DNA of 64,000 nucleotides from Kordiimonas sp. (GTDB lineage Bacteria; Pseudomonadota; Alphaproteobacteria; Sphingomonadales; Emcibacteraceae): assembly GCA_002700365.1 (NCBI GenBank), contig PADB01000010.1, forward strand, positions 668,504 to 732,503, written 5' to 3'. The translations under genes and the position numbers were made by a program. Shown in pieces: positions 1 through 7,880 of the stretch. The notes under the pieces are model-generated. The model had not been told where the DNA came from. It saw only the letters and a program-made list of their open reading frames with translations, and did no database searches. Every line of letters starts with the position of its first letter. Position 1 is the stretch's first letter.

Positions 1-300
1 TGATTGACTAATTCGTATATTCTAATAATAGTATCTTATGCTATCGTTCGATTCGTTAACAAGGGCTAAAAATAATTTTTTTTACATAAAAATCAGCAAG
101 ATAATAATTTAAAGGACTTTTTAATATATCGTTGGATATAACCAACCGACAAAAAATAACACTGCATTTAATCCATAAGATGTACTTTATCTCCAAAAGG
201 CATGGAATAATTTGCAGTCACAAAAATATAAGGCAGTATTTACACTATTGATTCGTTTCTGGATGTAACAACCAGATCAAGGGGGAGAAAGGACAGCGTC
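1..300. other. AT-rich upstream region, no gene seen
   Basis: No coding frame with a credible ribosome binding site is visible here. The stretch is clearly richer in A and T than the genes and leads into a plus-strand regulator, so it probably carries that gene's promoter. A TTAA-N7-TAAA element (56-70) and a TTAA-N8-TTAA element (about 112-127) resemble CtrA boxes but each breaks the rule by one base or one spacer position. A Shine-Dalgarno sequence (gggggagaaagg) lies at about 281-292. Confidence 0.5.
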
Positions 301-999
301 ATGCAGGTCCTGTTTATATGTGATTACGCGTTATGTTACCCGGGCCTTCGTCAGTTGCTTGATGACCTGGACGATGACGTCTCTTTGACCACTGTGACGA
401 ATATAGACGATGCGGAACTGCCTCTTGCGAACAATAGCTTCGATCTTATCATTTCCATTTTTGACCCGGTTTGCAGTTTTCAAAAAGCCAATTGCGCGAC
501 TGAACAGGACATTCAACATTGCCTGGAGCAGGCGGGCGACGTCAGCCTGCTTCGTGAACAGGCCAAGGGCGCTCCTGTTATACTATTCACCTTCCGCGAA
601 AGTGTACATCTGGCCCGCAAAGTGATGGCAAATGGGGCGGCGGCATATATCCCGTTATCATCCAGTCGGGATGTCATGTTAAATGCCCTGCGCCTTGTGC
701 TGGCAGGGGGGCGTTATATCCCGCCAGAATTATTAAGTGGTCGTTGGTCAGAACAGGACAGTCAGCAGCAAATTGTTATCACCACCGCACAACACGAGGA
801 AGATGACCACATTCTGACACCGCGGCAACGTGATGTACTGAATTGCATGGCCGAAAGAAAATCAAATAAGGTCATTGCCCGGGAACTAAATGTCACCGAA
901 GGCACCGTGAAAGTGCATGTCGCCGCCATTCTCAAGGCCCTTAAAGCGGAAAACCGCACCCATGCTGTCTTACTCGCCAACCAACAAAACCTAACCTAA
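301..999 (+). CDS. LuxR/NarL-type regulator with degenerate receiver domain
   Basis: A 232-residue protein with the NarL/FixJ layout. Residues about 1-135 form a CheY-like receiver fold and residues about 172-228 a LuxR helix-turn-helix (LTPRQRDVL, then KVIARELNVTEGTVKVHV). The receiver looks unable to accept phosphate in the usual way: the acidic pair near residue 8 is reduced to one Asp, the beta-3 end reads DLIISIFDP with Ile53 where the acceptor Asp is expected, and the conserved Lys of the GYLLK-like motif is replaced (AAYIPL). Asp55 is a possible shifted acceptor. The start is supported by GGGGGAGAAAGG just upstream. No cognate kinase lies nearby. The family binds DNA as dimers; the target is unknown. 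Confidence 0.85.
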   Translation: MQVLFICDYALCYPGLRQLLDDLDDDVSLTTVTNIDDAELPLANNSFDLIISIFDPVCSFQKANCATEQDIQHCLEQAGDVSLLREQAKGAPVILFTFRESVHLARKVMANGAAAYIPLSSSRDVMLNALRLVLAGGRYIPPELLSGRWSEQDSQQQIVITTAQHEEDDHILTPRQRDVLNCMAERKSNKVIARELNVTEGTVKVHVAAILKALKAENRTHAVLLANQQNLT

Positions 1000-1100
1000 T
1001 ACCTTGTATAGCCCCCTGCCAGATTAGAGCAAATAACCGCCCATGGTTTGTTTGCTGCAGGATGTATTCTTTATCACCAACATGATAAACTTGAAACGAC

Positions 1101-2456
1101 ATGGAAGATATTATCCTTTATAAACAGCTTGGTATGGCTACTCTCTGCGGCCTGCTCGTTGGTATGGGGCGCTCTTGGAGCCGGGAAAGACTTTCACAAA
1201 ACACCCCTGCTCGCCCTGGGCACCCTGGACGAGCAGAAAAAAGCACAAAGGACATCGCAGAAGGCTGGGCAGGGATACGAACTTTCACACTGATCGGCCT
1301 TTTCGGTGGCCTTGCCGCACTGGTCAGCCTTTATACCGCGCAATGGGTTGCTGGTGTATTACTCGCAACATTTATCCTGCTGATGGCCGTAGTATACTTT
1401 CGCTTTGCGAGCAAACGTCGTGATTGGGGGACCACCACGCTTATTGCAGCATTGATTACCTTTGCGTTGGGTATTTTATCGTTTCATATAGATCTGGTGG
1501 TTATCGCCAGCATAACAGCCCTAATGGTCGTGATACTGGAAACAAAACAATGGCAACATAAAACACTGACAAAAATACAGGCCAGCGAATTTTCCGCATT
1601 CCTCAAACTTCTGGTGCTTGCCATCATTCTCCTGCCCCTTCTGCCCAATCAGGGATACGGGCCGGGCCATGTCCTGAATCCACAGGAAATTGGCCTGATG
1701 GTTGCGATCATATCAGCGATCACCTTTTTTGGACATTTCGCCATCCGCATTTTCGGGACCCGCACCGGACCACTACTTATGGGCGTTTTCGGCGGCCTGG
1801 CCTCTTCCACCGCCCTCACCGTATCCGCAGCACGCATTGCACGCCATCATCCTGCTTTATCGCGGGCCTTGGCTGGTGGCATTTCCATGGCAATAGCTGT
1901 CATGCTTCTCAGGACAACCATCCTTCTCAGCATTATCAGTCTGCCTCTGATGACGGCTCTCCTGCCTGTCTTTATCGGTGGCATCGCTGCCAGCCTTATC
2001 TTGGCGGTCATCCTTTATTATCTCAGCCCCGCCCCAACAACCAATAATACAGCGGGCCCGACATTGGAAATAAGCCCGCCATCAGACATGGCCACAGCTC
2101 TGGAGTTTGGGATTATTCTGGCTTTGGTTTTATTGCTCTCTTACTATGCCAGTCATTATTTTGGGGATACAGGACTTTATGCGGTTGCGGTCATTTCCGG
2201 CTTTGTTGATGTCGATGCTGTCACCATTACCGCCGCACGTATGAGCGGGCAATTGGCCCCTGCCCATAATCTTATTCAGAACATCAACCCCTTTTACATT
2301 AGCATTTTGCTCGCGATCACCGCCAACAACTTCACTAAATTAGCGATCAGCCTAACCCTTGGTGGACGGGGTATTGCAAAATGGGTGGCCTGTATCATTA
2401 CCGTACTGATCACCGGGATGCTACTTGGGCATTTACTTGGGCATCTACTGGCTTAG
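1101..2456 (+). CDS. MgtC/SapB family membrane protein with DUF4010 domain
   Basis: A 451-residue, strongly hydrophobic protein with about ten or more membrane segments. The N-terminal part carries the MgtC/SapB signature in diverged form (LLVGMGRSWSRE, then AGIRTFTLIGLFGGLAAL); the C-terminal half matches DUF4010 (MGVFGGLASSTALTVSAAR; GFVDVDAVTI). Proteins of this two-domain type are widespread inner-membrane proteins of uncertain function; an Mg-related role is carried over from MgtC and unproven here. An insertion of about 25 residues separates the two halves of the MgtC signature. The start codon has only a weak upstream purine run, so the N-terminus is less sure. The 3' end overlaps the convergent permease gene by 12 bp. 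Confidence 0.85.
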   Translation: MEDIILYKQLGMATLCGLLVGMGRSWSRERLSQNTPARPGHPGRAEKSTKDIAEGWAGIRTFTLIGLFGGLAALVSLYTAQWVAGVLLATFILLMAVVYFRFASKRRDWGTTTLIAALITFALGILSFHIDLVVIASITALMVVILETKQWQHKTLTKIQASEFSAFLKLLVLAIILLPLLPNQGYGPGHVLNPQEIGLMVAIISAITFFGHFAIRIFGTRTGPLLMGVFGGLASSTALTVSAARIARHHPALSRALAGGISMAIAVMLLRTTILLSIISLPLMTALLPVFIGGIAASLILAVILYYLSPAPTTNNTAGPTLEISPPSDMATALEFGIILALVLLLSYYASHYFGDTGLYAVAVISGFVDVDAVTITAARMSGQLAPAHNLIQNINPFYISILLAITANNFTKLAISLTLGGRGIAKWVACIITVLITGMLLGHLLGHLLA

Positions 2457-3689
2457 AAATCCCGCGTACATAACTAATTGGTATGTCGCTAGTCCCCCAC
2501 AAGCAACAACGCCTAATAACGGCACCCATAGCGGGAAATGGATAATACCCCTGACGGATGATTGTTTTCTTTTCACCGCCAGCAAAGACAGATTAACCAT
2601 CATAAACACCAGCAGCAGACAAAGGGACGTCACTTCTGCCAGCCGGACCAACGGCACAAACAAGGCCAACAGACAGATAATCAAGCCCAACCCCACCGTT
2701 GCCCGCACCGGTGTTTGCGTCAATGGTGAAACAGCCCCGATGGCCGCTGGAAGCCACCCTCGCTTGCTCAATCCATAGACAATACGCGATGCCATTACGA
2801 TTTGTATCAGGCCACCATCAATGACCGCCAACATGCTAATCACACTAATCCAGTGAGCAGGCCGCCCGCTCATCTGTTCATAAAGCAGGGCTATTGGTGC
2901 CCCGCTTTCCGCCAAAACATCTCGCGGTAACGATAGCACGGCAATCAGAATAATGACCGTATACAACAATGTCGTCAGTATCAGGGTCGCCAGAATAGCC
3001 CGCGGCATGTTTCGCCGCACATCCTGTGTTTCTTCCGCGACATTAACCAGGTCCTCAAAACCAATAAAGGCATAGAACGCTAACACGGCCCCGGCGGCGA
3101 TACCCATCATATCCCCTCCTCCCCAAGACGGAAGAAGTTCGGGCCACCGCGTCCCTACCGTTGCCAGATTTTCCGCCCCAGCCCAAATAACCACGCCTAA
3201 GCCCACTAGGGTTAAACAGGTCACCCCCACGGCCACTGATACGGACTGTTTAATCCCCCAGCACGCAATCAGTGTCAAAAAGGCCGCCACGGCACAGATA
3301 ATCACTTCAGATGGCCAAGCGATAAAGGTCTGGAAATAACCTACAAACCCCTTAATGATCGTCGCACAGGATACAACACCCGATATCATGACCACCCCCC
3401 CGACCAACCGTGCCAGTGCTACACGCCCAAATCCACGGAAAACATAAACAGCCTCCCCCGCGCTTTCCGGGAAACGAGCAGACATTTCCGCAAAAGAACA
3501 CGCCGTTAGCCCCGCCAGCACCCCGGCCAGCAGGAACGATAAAGGGGCCTGCATTCCAGCAACGCCCGCGACCTTACCCACCAGCACAAAAATACCAGCC
3601 CCGACTGTCGTACCAAAACCGTAAAAAATGATATATGGAAGCGACAATGATCGTGCCAACGGCACCTTTGATGAGATCTCCTGTGTCAT
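2445..3689 (-). CDS. APC-family amino acid permease
   Basis: A 414-residue integral membrane protein with about 12 hydrophobic segments. The first carries the unwound-helix motif of APC transporters (FGTTVGAGIFVLVGKVAG), followed by SFLLAGVLAGLTACSFAEM and the middle-segment signature AFYAFIGFEDLVNVAEETQDVRRNMP. This places it in the amino acid/polyamine/organocation superfamily, closest in look to the uncharacterised YhdG-like or cationic amino acid branch; the substrate cannot be read from sequence. The ATG is preceded by a strong AAGGAGG. It stands alone on the minus strand and ends 12 bp inside the convergent MgtC-like gene. Confidence 0.88.
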   Translation of the reverse strand: MTQEISSKVPLARSLSLPYIIFYGFGTTVGAGIFVLVGKVAGVAGMQAPLSFLLAGVLAGLTACSFAEMSARFPESAGEAVYVFRGFGRVALARLVGGVVMISGVVSCATIIKGFVGYFQTFIAWPSEVIICAVAAFLTLIACWGIKQSVSVAVGVTCLTLVGLGVVIWAGAENLATVGTRWPELLPSWGGGDMMGIAAGAVLAFYAFIGFEDLVNVAEETQDVRRNMPRAILATLILTTLLYTVIILIAVLSLPRDVLAESGAPIALLYEQMSGRPAHWISVISMLAVIDGGLIQIVMASRIVYGLSKRGWLPAAIGAVSPLTQTPVRATVGLGLIICLLALFVPLVRLAEVTSLCLLLVFMMVNLSLLAVKRKQSSVRGIIHFPLWVPLLGVVACGGLATYQLVMYAGFLSQ

Positions 3690-3756
3690 CCATGTGCCTC
3701 CTTTTCCATCTTTTTGACGACGTTCTTACATGGCCTTTAAAGGGCTGGCTGCATCA

Positions 3757-3790
3757 ATAAAAAAGGGCAGCGATCACGCACTGCCCTTCT
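3757..3790 (-). terminator. Rho-independent terminator
   Basis: A perfect 8-bp stem (AAGGGCAG / CTGCCCTT, 3781-3788 and 3763-3770) with a 10-nt loop is followed on the minus strand by TTTTATT. It lies 46 bp past the stop of the AsmA-like gene and before the permease. Confidence 0.85.
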
Positions 3791-3835
3791 TATTGTTAAT
3801 CTTTCATAATGTGGTTACAAGACCCCAACTCGCTC

Positions 3836-4636
3836 CTAGCGGAACACATCTTTCAATGCCCCCCCAAGGCCTTTACCAACCTTATCAATACCGCCTTGCA
3901 AGGCATCACCCGCGCCCGCGCCGCCATCTTGCAACAGCTTACCCGCATCCCCCAGGCCATCGCCGACCAGGCCCTTGATCTGACTGGTGCTCAGCACTTT
4001 TGTCACTGACGTCATCACAGCCCCGAGAATTTGTTGCGCGGCTTCTGCTGCGGTCGCCCCACCGCTTTTGCGGCCAATGTCCTGCAGATGAAGATCTGGC
4101 AGTGTTAATCCAGCCCCTTTACCGCCCAAGGCCGACATTTTCACATCCACTTTGGTATCATTGATATAAACATGATCGATAATAACTTTTTTAGCCGGGG
4201 CCTGTTCTTCCGTGGCCGCTGCGCCTGTCATGGCTGCAGTCCGTTTTTCTATTTCCTTTTGTAGAACCTGAATGTTTGAACCGCCCTTACCCAGCTCATA
4301 CACCAATTCAGCTGCATCAATATTGATACTTTCGATATGAATAACATCCGAAAACAAGGAAGAAACATCCAGTTCCATCGCGGCCTTTCCAATTTTGAAG
4401 GCATGATCGGATTTGAACCCTTCCGGGTTGCCGATCACTAAACCCTCCAGCGCGGCACTGCCCCCGAGTAGGGAAACATCTGCAGCTTTCAGGTCAACGC
4501 GACTACCCGTGACCTGCGGCCCGCCTTTGACAACGGCTTGCTGAATAATGGTTCCTGATTGTCCCGCGACCACGGCACCCACAATCACCAAGGCGACAAT
4601 AATTACGCCCAGAATAATCAAAAACTTTTTCATCAT
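3836..4636 (-). CDS. Periplasmic AsmA/DUF748-like protein
   Basis: A 266-residue protein with one N-terminal membrane anchor (residues about 4-24) and a beta-rich body with AsmA/DUF748 features: a VDLKAADVSLLGGSAALEGLVIGNPEGF segment resembles the repeated strands of that superfamily, whose larger members bridge the periplasm or shape the outer membrane. The C-terminal 60 residues are Gly-rich (DGLGDAGKLLQDGGAGAGDALQGG in two short blocks) and probably flexible. The first two codons are both ATG; GGGGAAG stands directly before them and suits the second better. A terminator follows. The exact role is unknown. Confidence 0.7.
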   Translation of the reverse strand: MMKKFLIILGVIIVALVIVGAVVAGQSGTIIQQAVVKGGPQVTGSRVDLKAADVSLLGGSAALEGLVIGNPEGFKSDHAFKIGKAAMELDVSSLFSDVIHIESINIDAAELVYELGKGGSNIQVLQKEIEKRTAAMTGAAATEEQAPAKKVIIDHVYINDTKVDVKMSALGGKGAGLTLPDLHLQDIGRKSGGATAAEAAQQILGAVMTSVTKVLSTSQIKGLVGDGLGDAGKLLQDGGAGAGDALQGGIDKVGKGLGGALKDVFR

Positions 4637-4800
4637 CTTCCCCTTGATATCAATCTTGTCTTCGTATCCTGTTCACCCGCTCGCCGATAAACAGCACCGT
4701 AATTATGGCTATAGTGTGAGCAAGAACGCCCTGAAAAGCAATTGAAAGATATATGTCATCACAAGAGCACCCACCGGCATAGTCGAGAAGATTGGTCTCA

Positions 4801-5211
4801 CTATCTACTACGGCCGCGCAGTTTCTCCAGACTTCTTAGCCCCCCCAGACCCAGCATCGCCATCACCAGTTCCAACAGATGATCCGTCATAATCATGGGA
4901 ACATCTATGGCCAAACGCCCGACGGCAATAATCCATTGCGCTACAGGATGACCAACAAAGGCCCAGAACAACCCGATACCACACACCCAACCTATAAATG
5001 GTCGCCACCCGGCGACAAAAACTGACCGGTGACTGGCCTCTATCTTTGTAATCTCCGCCTGGAGGATCGTCGGATGCTGGCGAATTTTTTCCATGATAGC
5101 CGCCGCTTGTGCCCGCTCACTGTCGGACGTGAATAATTGGTCAAAAACCGCCCCTAACGCCGAAACCGCATCAATGGCAGGGCCACCTATAACCCGTGAT
5201 AATAAACCCAT
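4801..5211 (-). CDS. GTA-type holin (3TM holin, PF11351-like)
   Basis: A 136-residue small membrane protein with three hydrophobic segments: WRPFIGWVCGIGLFWAFV, a middle AQWIIAVGRLAIDVPMIM segment, and LLELVMAMLGLGGL. The arginine-tryptophan entry to the first segment (GWRPFIGW) is typical of the 3TM holin family first described for gene transfer agent release. Such holins form lesions in the inner membrane that let an endolysin reach the cell wall. The start is taken at the ATG after GGGAG, 4 bp past the stop of the endolysin gene; a longer in-frame reading would overlap that gene wholly and is not used. Order in transcription: DUF6456-like, endolysin, holin. Confidence 0.78.
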   Translation of the reverse strand: MGLLSRVIGGPAIDAVSALGAVFDQLFTSDSERAQAAAIMEKIRQHPTILQAEITKIEASHRSVFVAGWRPFIGWVCGIGLFWAFVGHPVAQWIIAVGRLAIDVPMIMTDHLLELVMAMLGLGGLRSLEKLRGRSR

Positions 5212-5215
5212 GATC

Positions 5216-5695
5216 TCATTCTCCCGCCTGAGCATTTCCCATCTGAACATTTTCCGGTGCCCAAGGTCGATATGTCTGTCCATCAAACTGCAATATCTGC
5301 TGTCTATTCTGACCCGGCACATAAGAACAATGAATCCAGCCTTGCTTCTTTTCAGGATATTCAAGGATTAACTGGTCAAAAACCAAATGCTGACTGATCC
5401 AGCCGGCCACTTCATGCGCTGCCACCCCCGGCACGCGGAAGTCTACAGCTTGTCCTTGGCAATGCTGTGAATATAAACTCCCCCCCAGATAACGGTTTAG
5501 ACGCGGCGACCTGTAGCCACTACTGGGGGAAAAGGGTTGTTTGAACGCCGCACGCACAGGTTCCAGTATATGCGTTGCCACATGGCCTAAAGCCTTAATA
5601 TGCACTGGCCGGGGTTGGTTCGGCCAGCCCTTACGCAGGGCTGTCATGCTCCATGTCATTTCTGCCAGAGTAAAATGTGGGGAAAGCTGCGTCAT
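5216..5695 (-). CDS. M15-type peptidase, probable endolysin
   Basis: A 159-residue protein without a signal peptide, matching the Peptidase_M15_3 family of D-Ala-D-Ala type metallopeptidases used as phage and GTA endolysins. Visible features: SSGYRSPRLN (residues 58-67), the zinc motif HCQGQAVDF with His78 and Asp85, and WIHCS with His122 as third ligand; Glu112 or Glu115 could be the catalytic base. The family cleaves peptide cross-links of peptidoglycan. The lack of an export signal fits release through the holin encoded 4 bp downstream. Its ATG overlaps the upstream stop codon as ATGA, implying translational coupling. Confidence 0.8.
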   Translation of the reverse strand: MTQLSPHFTLAEMTWSMTALRKGWPNQPRPVHIKALGHVATHILEPVRAAFKQPFSPSSGYRSPRLNRYLGGSLYSQHCQGQAVDFRVPGVAAHEVAGWISQHLVFDQLILEYPEKKQGWIHCSYVPGQNRQQILQFDGQTYRPWAPENVQMGNAQAGE

Positions 5696-6546
5696 TTTAT
5701 GCCACGACCCTGTCGATGTTGAAGAGCCCGGCGTAATGCACAATATAATTCCAGACCATCATAAAGATGGCTTTTTGCCCATCCCTTACGATGTCGCCAT
5801 TCCCGGTCTACCTGTGACAATGGCCGCTCGTCGACCAACATTTCCAATAAAGGGGTAAGCAACATGCCTTCCCGCTTTAACGCCTGCACCCATTTATCAT
5901 AGGCCTGTTTCAATAAAATATCGTGATCAAATTCCCCCTGCGGGGTCGTCCGCCCCCCTTGTACAATTATACGATCCGGGCGTGAAACCCGCATACTGAC
6001 ATCTTCGGTAATTGTTTGAAAAGCACGGACAATATCCCGGGCCGCCCCTATATGTTCCTGACGCAGATCCCCGCGCGCCAATAACCCTTTTAATAAATCT
6101 GTGCGGCGTGAACGTTGCCGTACCCCGGTTCTCGACCCGGCAACCTTGTGCTCATTCGTATTTTTATGACACCTGGCCCGCTTTTTAGTGGAATGCCCCC
6201 GCGATGTGACTGCAATAATGCGCCCATCATCATTTGCCGCATCCTTGTCCCCCGCCCGTGGCCCCTCACCTGCATTGTGGTGCTTCCTTTGCCGCGCTAC
6301 TATTGCGGACGCGGCCTCCTGCTCATCTCTTTTGTCGCTTTCGGTGATGTTCCCTGATGTGATCTGCGATATTGGCGCAGCACTTCCCCCTTTAACCGCC
6401 CCTTGAGCTGCCCGTTGAGCTGTCCGTTGAGCTGTCCGTTGAGCTGTCCGTTGAGCTGTCCGTTGAGCTGTCCCTGTAACCGCATGAAAAACTTTGCCCG
6501 TAACAACAGTCTTTTGTGACGTTCTGTGTTGCATAATGTGTGTCAT
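5692..6546 (-). CDS. Basic protein with TAQR repeats and DUF6456-like C-terminus
   Basis: A 284-residue protein heading the lysis cassette. Residues about 25-46 are a run of TAQR tetrapeptides encoded by a 12-bp tandem repeat, followed by a low-complexity basic stretch rich in Arg, Lys and Asp (to about residue 160). The last 120 residues (YDKWVQALKREGMLLTPLLE; LSQVDREWRHRKGWAKSHLY) resemble DUF6456, an alphaproteobacterial domain of unknown function found with helix-turn-helix proteins; I hold this match at moderate confidence. AAAGGGGG abuts the first ATG and is 12 nt before a second (residue 5), so either start is possible. Its stop overlaps the endolysin ATG. A DNA-binding role is an inference from charge only. 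Confidence 0.6.
   Translation of the reverse strand: MTHIMQHRTSQKTVVTGKVFHAVTGTAQRTAQRTAQRTAQRTAQRAAQGAVKGGSAAPISQITSGNITESDKRDEQEAASAIVARQRKHHNAGEGPRAGDKDAANDDGRIIAVTSRGHSTKKRARCHKNTNEHKVAGSRTGVRQRSRRTDLLKGLLARGDLRQEHIGAARDIVRAFQTITEDVSMRVSRPDRIIVQGGRTTPQGEFDHDILLKQAYDKWVQALKREGMLLTPLLEMLVDERPLSQVDREWRHRKGWAKSHLYDGLELYCALRRALQHRQGRGIK
6402..6473. repeat. 12-bp tandem repeat, five perfect units plus one diverged
   Basis: The unit GTTGAGCTGTCC occurs five times without a mismatch at 6414-6473, preceded by a diverged copy (CTTGAGCTGCCC, 6402-6413). Each unit encodes TAQR on the minus strand, and because 12 is divisible by three, copy-number change would keep the reading frame. This is a typical slippage-prone minisatellite. 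Confidence 0.95.
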
Positions 6547-6560
6547 CCCCCTTTTGAATT

Positions 6561-6591
6561 CCTATTATCGCCTATTATAGGCATATATAGG
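6561..6591. promoter_or_regulatory. Operator-like element before the lysis cassette
   Basis: Three successive 10-bp blocks (CCTATTATCG, CCTATTATAG, GCATATATAG) lie 15-44 bp upstream of the cassette's first ATG. Within them GCCTAT-T-ATAGGC (6570-6582) is a perfect inverted repeat with a single central base. The 10-bp spacing puts the blocks on one face of the helix. A repressor or activator site is inferred; the protein is unknown. Confidence 0.45.
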
Positions 6592-6820
6592 AACAAAACA
6601 AGAACAAATGACCCGTATGATATTACCTATGCTTTTCTGCTACATAGTTGCACCGCCTCATAATCACGATATACTGTGCCTCATTGCATATCTTCCGGCC
6701 CTACAGCGTGGCAGGACATGCAAGTCGAGTTCATCAAAAACGGCGTGGTCACAATATGCCATCTGAAAAAAGAACTGCCCATACTGCCGTTTAACCCTAT
6801 TGATTCTGGAAAGATAACGC

Positions 6821-7879
6821 ATGTCAGCCCTCGCCTATGCCAGTAGTTTTGGAATTGCGGCTCTTTCGGTTCTTGTTCTGGTTCTGGGCCGCGATATGCT
6901 TGTGCCGCTGGCTATTGCCATTGTCATCTGGTACTTAATCAATGCTCTTTCCGATGCACTCCGTAAAATTTCTATTTCCGGTCGCAGACTTCCCGCTAAA
7001 TTGAGTTTTGCGCTTTCTTTGGTCATAATGATCATTGCACTGGCCGGCATTTCCGAAATGATTAGCCAGAATATTGCCGCCGTACGTGATGCGGCCCCAA
7101 CGTATCAGGAAAATTTTCAAGTCCTGGCCCATCGTCTATTGCTTTTTCTGGGATTTGATAGCCAGCTGAATTTCGCACAACTCATTGACCAAATAGATGT
7201 AGCCCCCTTTATCACCAATATCGCTAGCACCTTAGCCAATATCGCGGGCAATGCAGGCCTGATTATCATTTACGTGCTGTTTCTTATTTTGGAACAAAAC
7301 AGTTTTGACCATAAATTACAGGCCCTGTTCCCAGATTCTGAACGCCTGAAAACCGTCCGTGAATTATTGGCCGATATTGGCGAAAAAATCGAAGTCTATG
7401 TCTGGATCAAAACACTCGTCAGCATTCTTACCGGCGTTGTGGCCTACACTATTTTGAAAATGGTAGGGGTGGATTATGCCAGTTTCTGGGCCTTTATCAC
7501 ATTTCTATTGAATTTTATTCCGACTGTGGGATCCATGTTGGCGGTTATTTTCCCCGCCATACTATCATTGGTGCAGTTTGACACTTTAACACCGTTTTTT
7601 ATCGTTCTTATCTGCCTCAGCAGTATCCAATTCGTGATCGGCAATGTGTTAGAGCCCCGTCTGATGGGTAACTCCCTAAACCTCAGCCCGCTGGTCGTTA
7701 TTCTGTCATTGGTTTTATGGGGGAATATATGGGGAATAGTAGGAATGTTTCTGAGCGTTCCGGTGACCGTGATACTGATGATCGTAATGGCCCATTTCCC
7801 GCGCACACGGCCGTTTGCCATCCTGTTATCTCAGGACGGTCTGGTCAAATCCATTCCCATCGATCAGGTGAAAAAGTAA
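6821..7879 (+). CDS. AI-2E family transporter (PerM-type)
   Basis: A 352-residue polytopic inner-membrane protein with about seven or eight hydrophobic segments. It shows the family's layout: two N-terminal helices (LSVLVLVLGRDMLVPLAIAI), a soluble central loop, and the C-terminal signature region (FLLNFIPTVGSMLAVIFPAIL; NVLEPRLMGNSLNLSPLVVILSL, given here as two pieces of one block; WGIVGMFLSVPVTVILMI). Members export small molecules or sodium; the AI-2 export role was shown for TqsA only and should not be assumed. GGAAAG precedes the ATG by 8 nt. The gene stands between the lysis cassette and a convergent ArsR regulator. Confidence 0.88.
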   Translation: MSALAYASSFGIAALSVLVLVLGRDMLVPLAIAIVIWYLINALSDALRKISISGRRLPAKLSFALSLVIMIIALAGISEMISQNIAAVRDAAPTYQENFQVLAHRLLLFLGFDSQLNFAQLIDQIDVAPFITNIASTLANIAGNAGLIIIYVLFLILEQNSFDHKLQALFPDSERLKTVRELLADIGEKIEVYVWIKTLVSILTGVVAYTILKMVGVDYASFWAFITFLLNFIPTVGSMLAVIFPAILSLVQFDTLTPFFIVLICLSSIQFVIGNVLEPRLMGNSLNLSPLVVILSLVLWGNIWGIVGMFLSVPVTVILMIVMAHFPRTRPFAILLSQDGLVKSIPIDQVKK

Positions 7880-7880
7880 C

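Noticed and set aside
111-127. Further CtrA-type box before the LuxR-type regulator
   Set aside because: TTAA-N8-TTAA has one base too many in the spacer, and the other candidate at 56-70 has TAAA as second half.
6402-6473. CRISPR-like array
   Set aside because: The units are only 12 bp, directly abutting with no spacers, and lie inside a coding frame. It is a minisatellite.
6300-6506. Alternative minus-strand frame encoding GQLN repeats
   Set aside because: Any frame through a 12-bp repeat stays open. It has no ribosome binding site, no family resemblance, and overlaps the better supported cassette gene.
4801-6546. Complete prophage
   Set aside because: Only holin and endolysin type genes are present. 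No integrase, capsid, portal, terminase, tail gene or attachment-site repeat was found on either side.
6718-6846. Small plus-strand frame of 42 codons before the PerM-type gene
   Set aside because: Only a weak AGG precedes its ATG, it overlaps the transporter start out of frame and the peptide resembles nothing known. A leader peptide is possible but unsupported.
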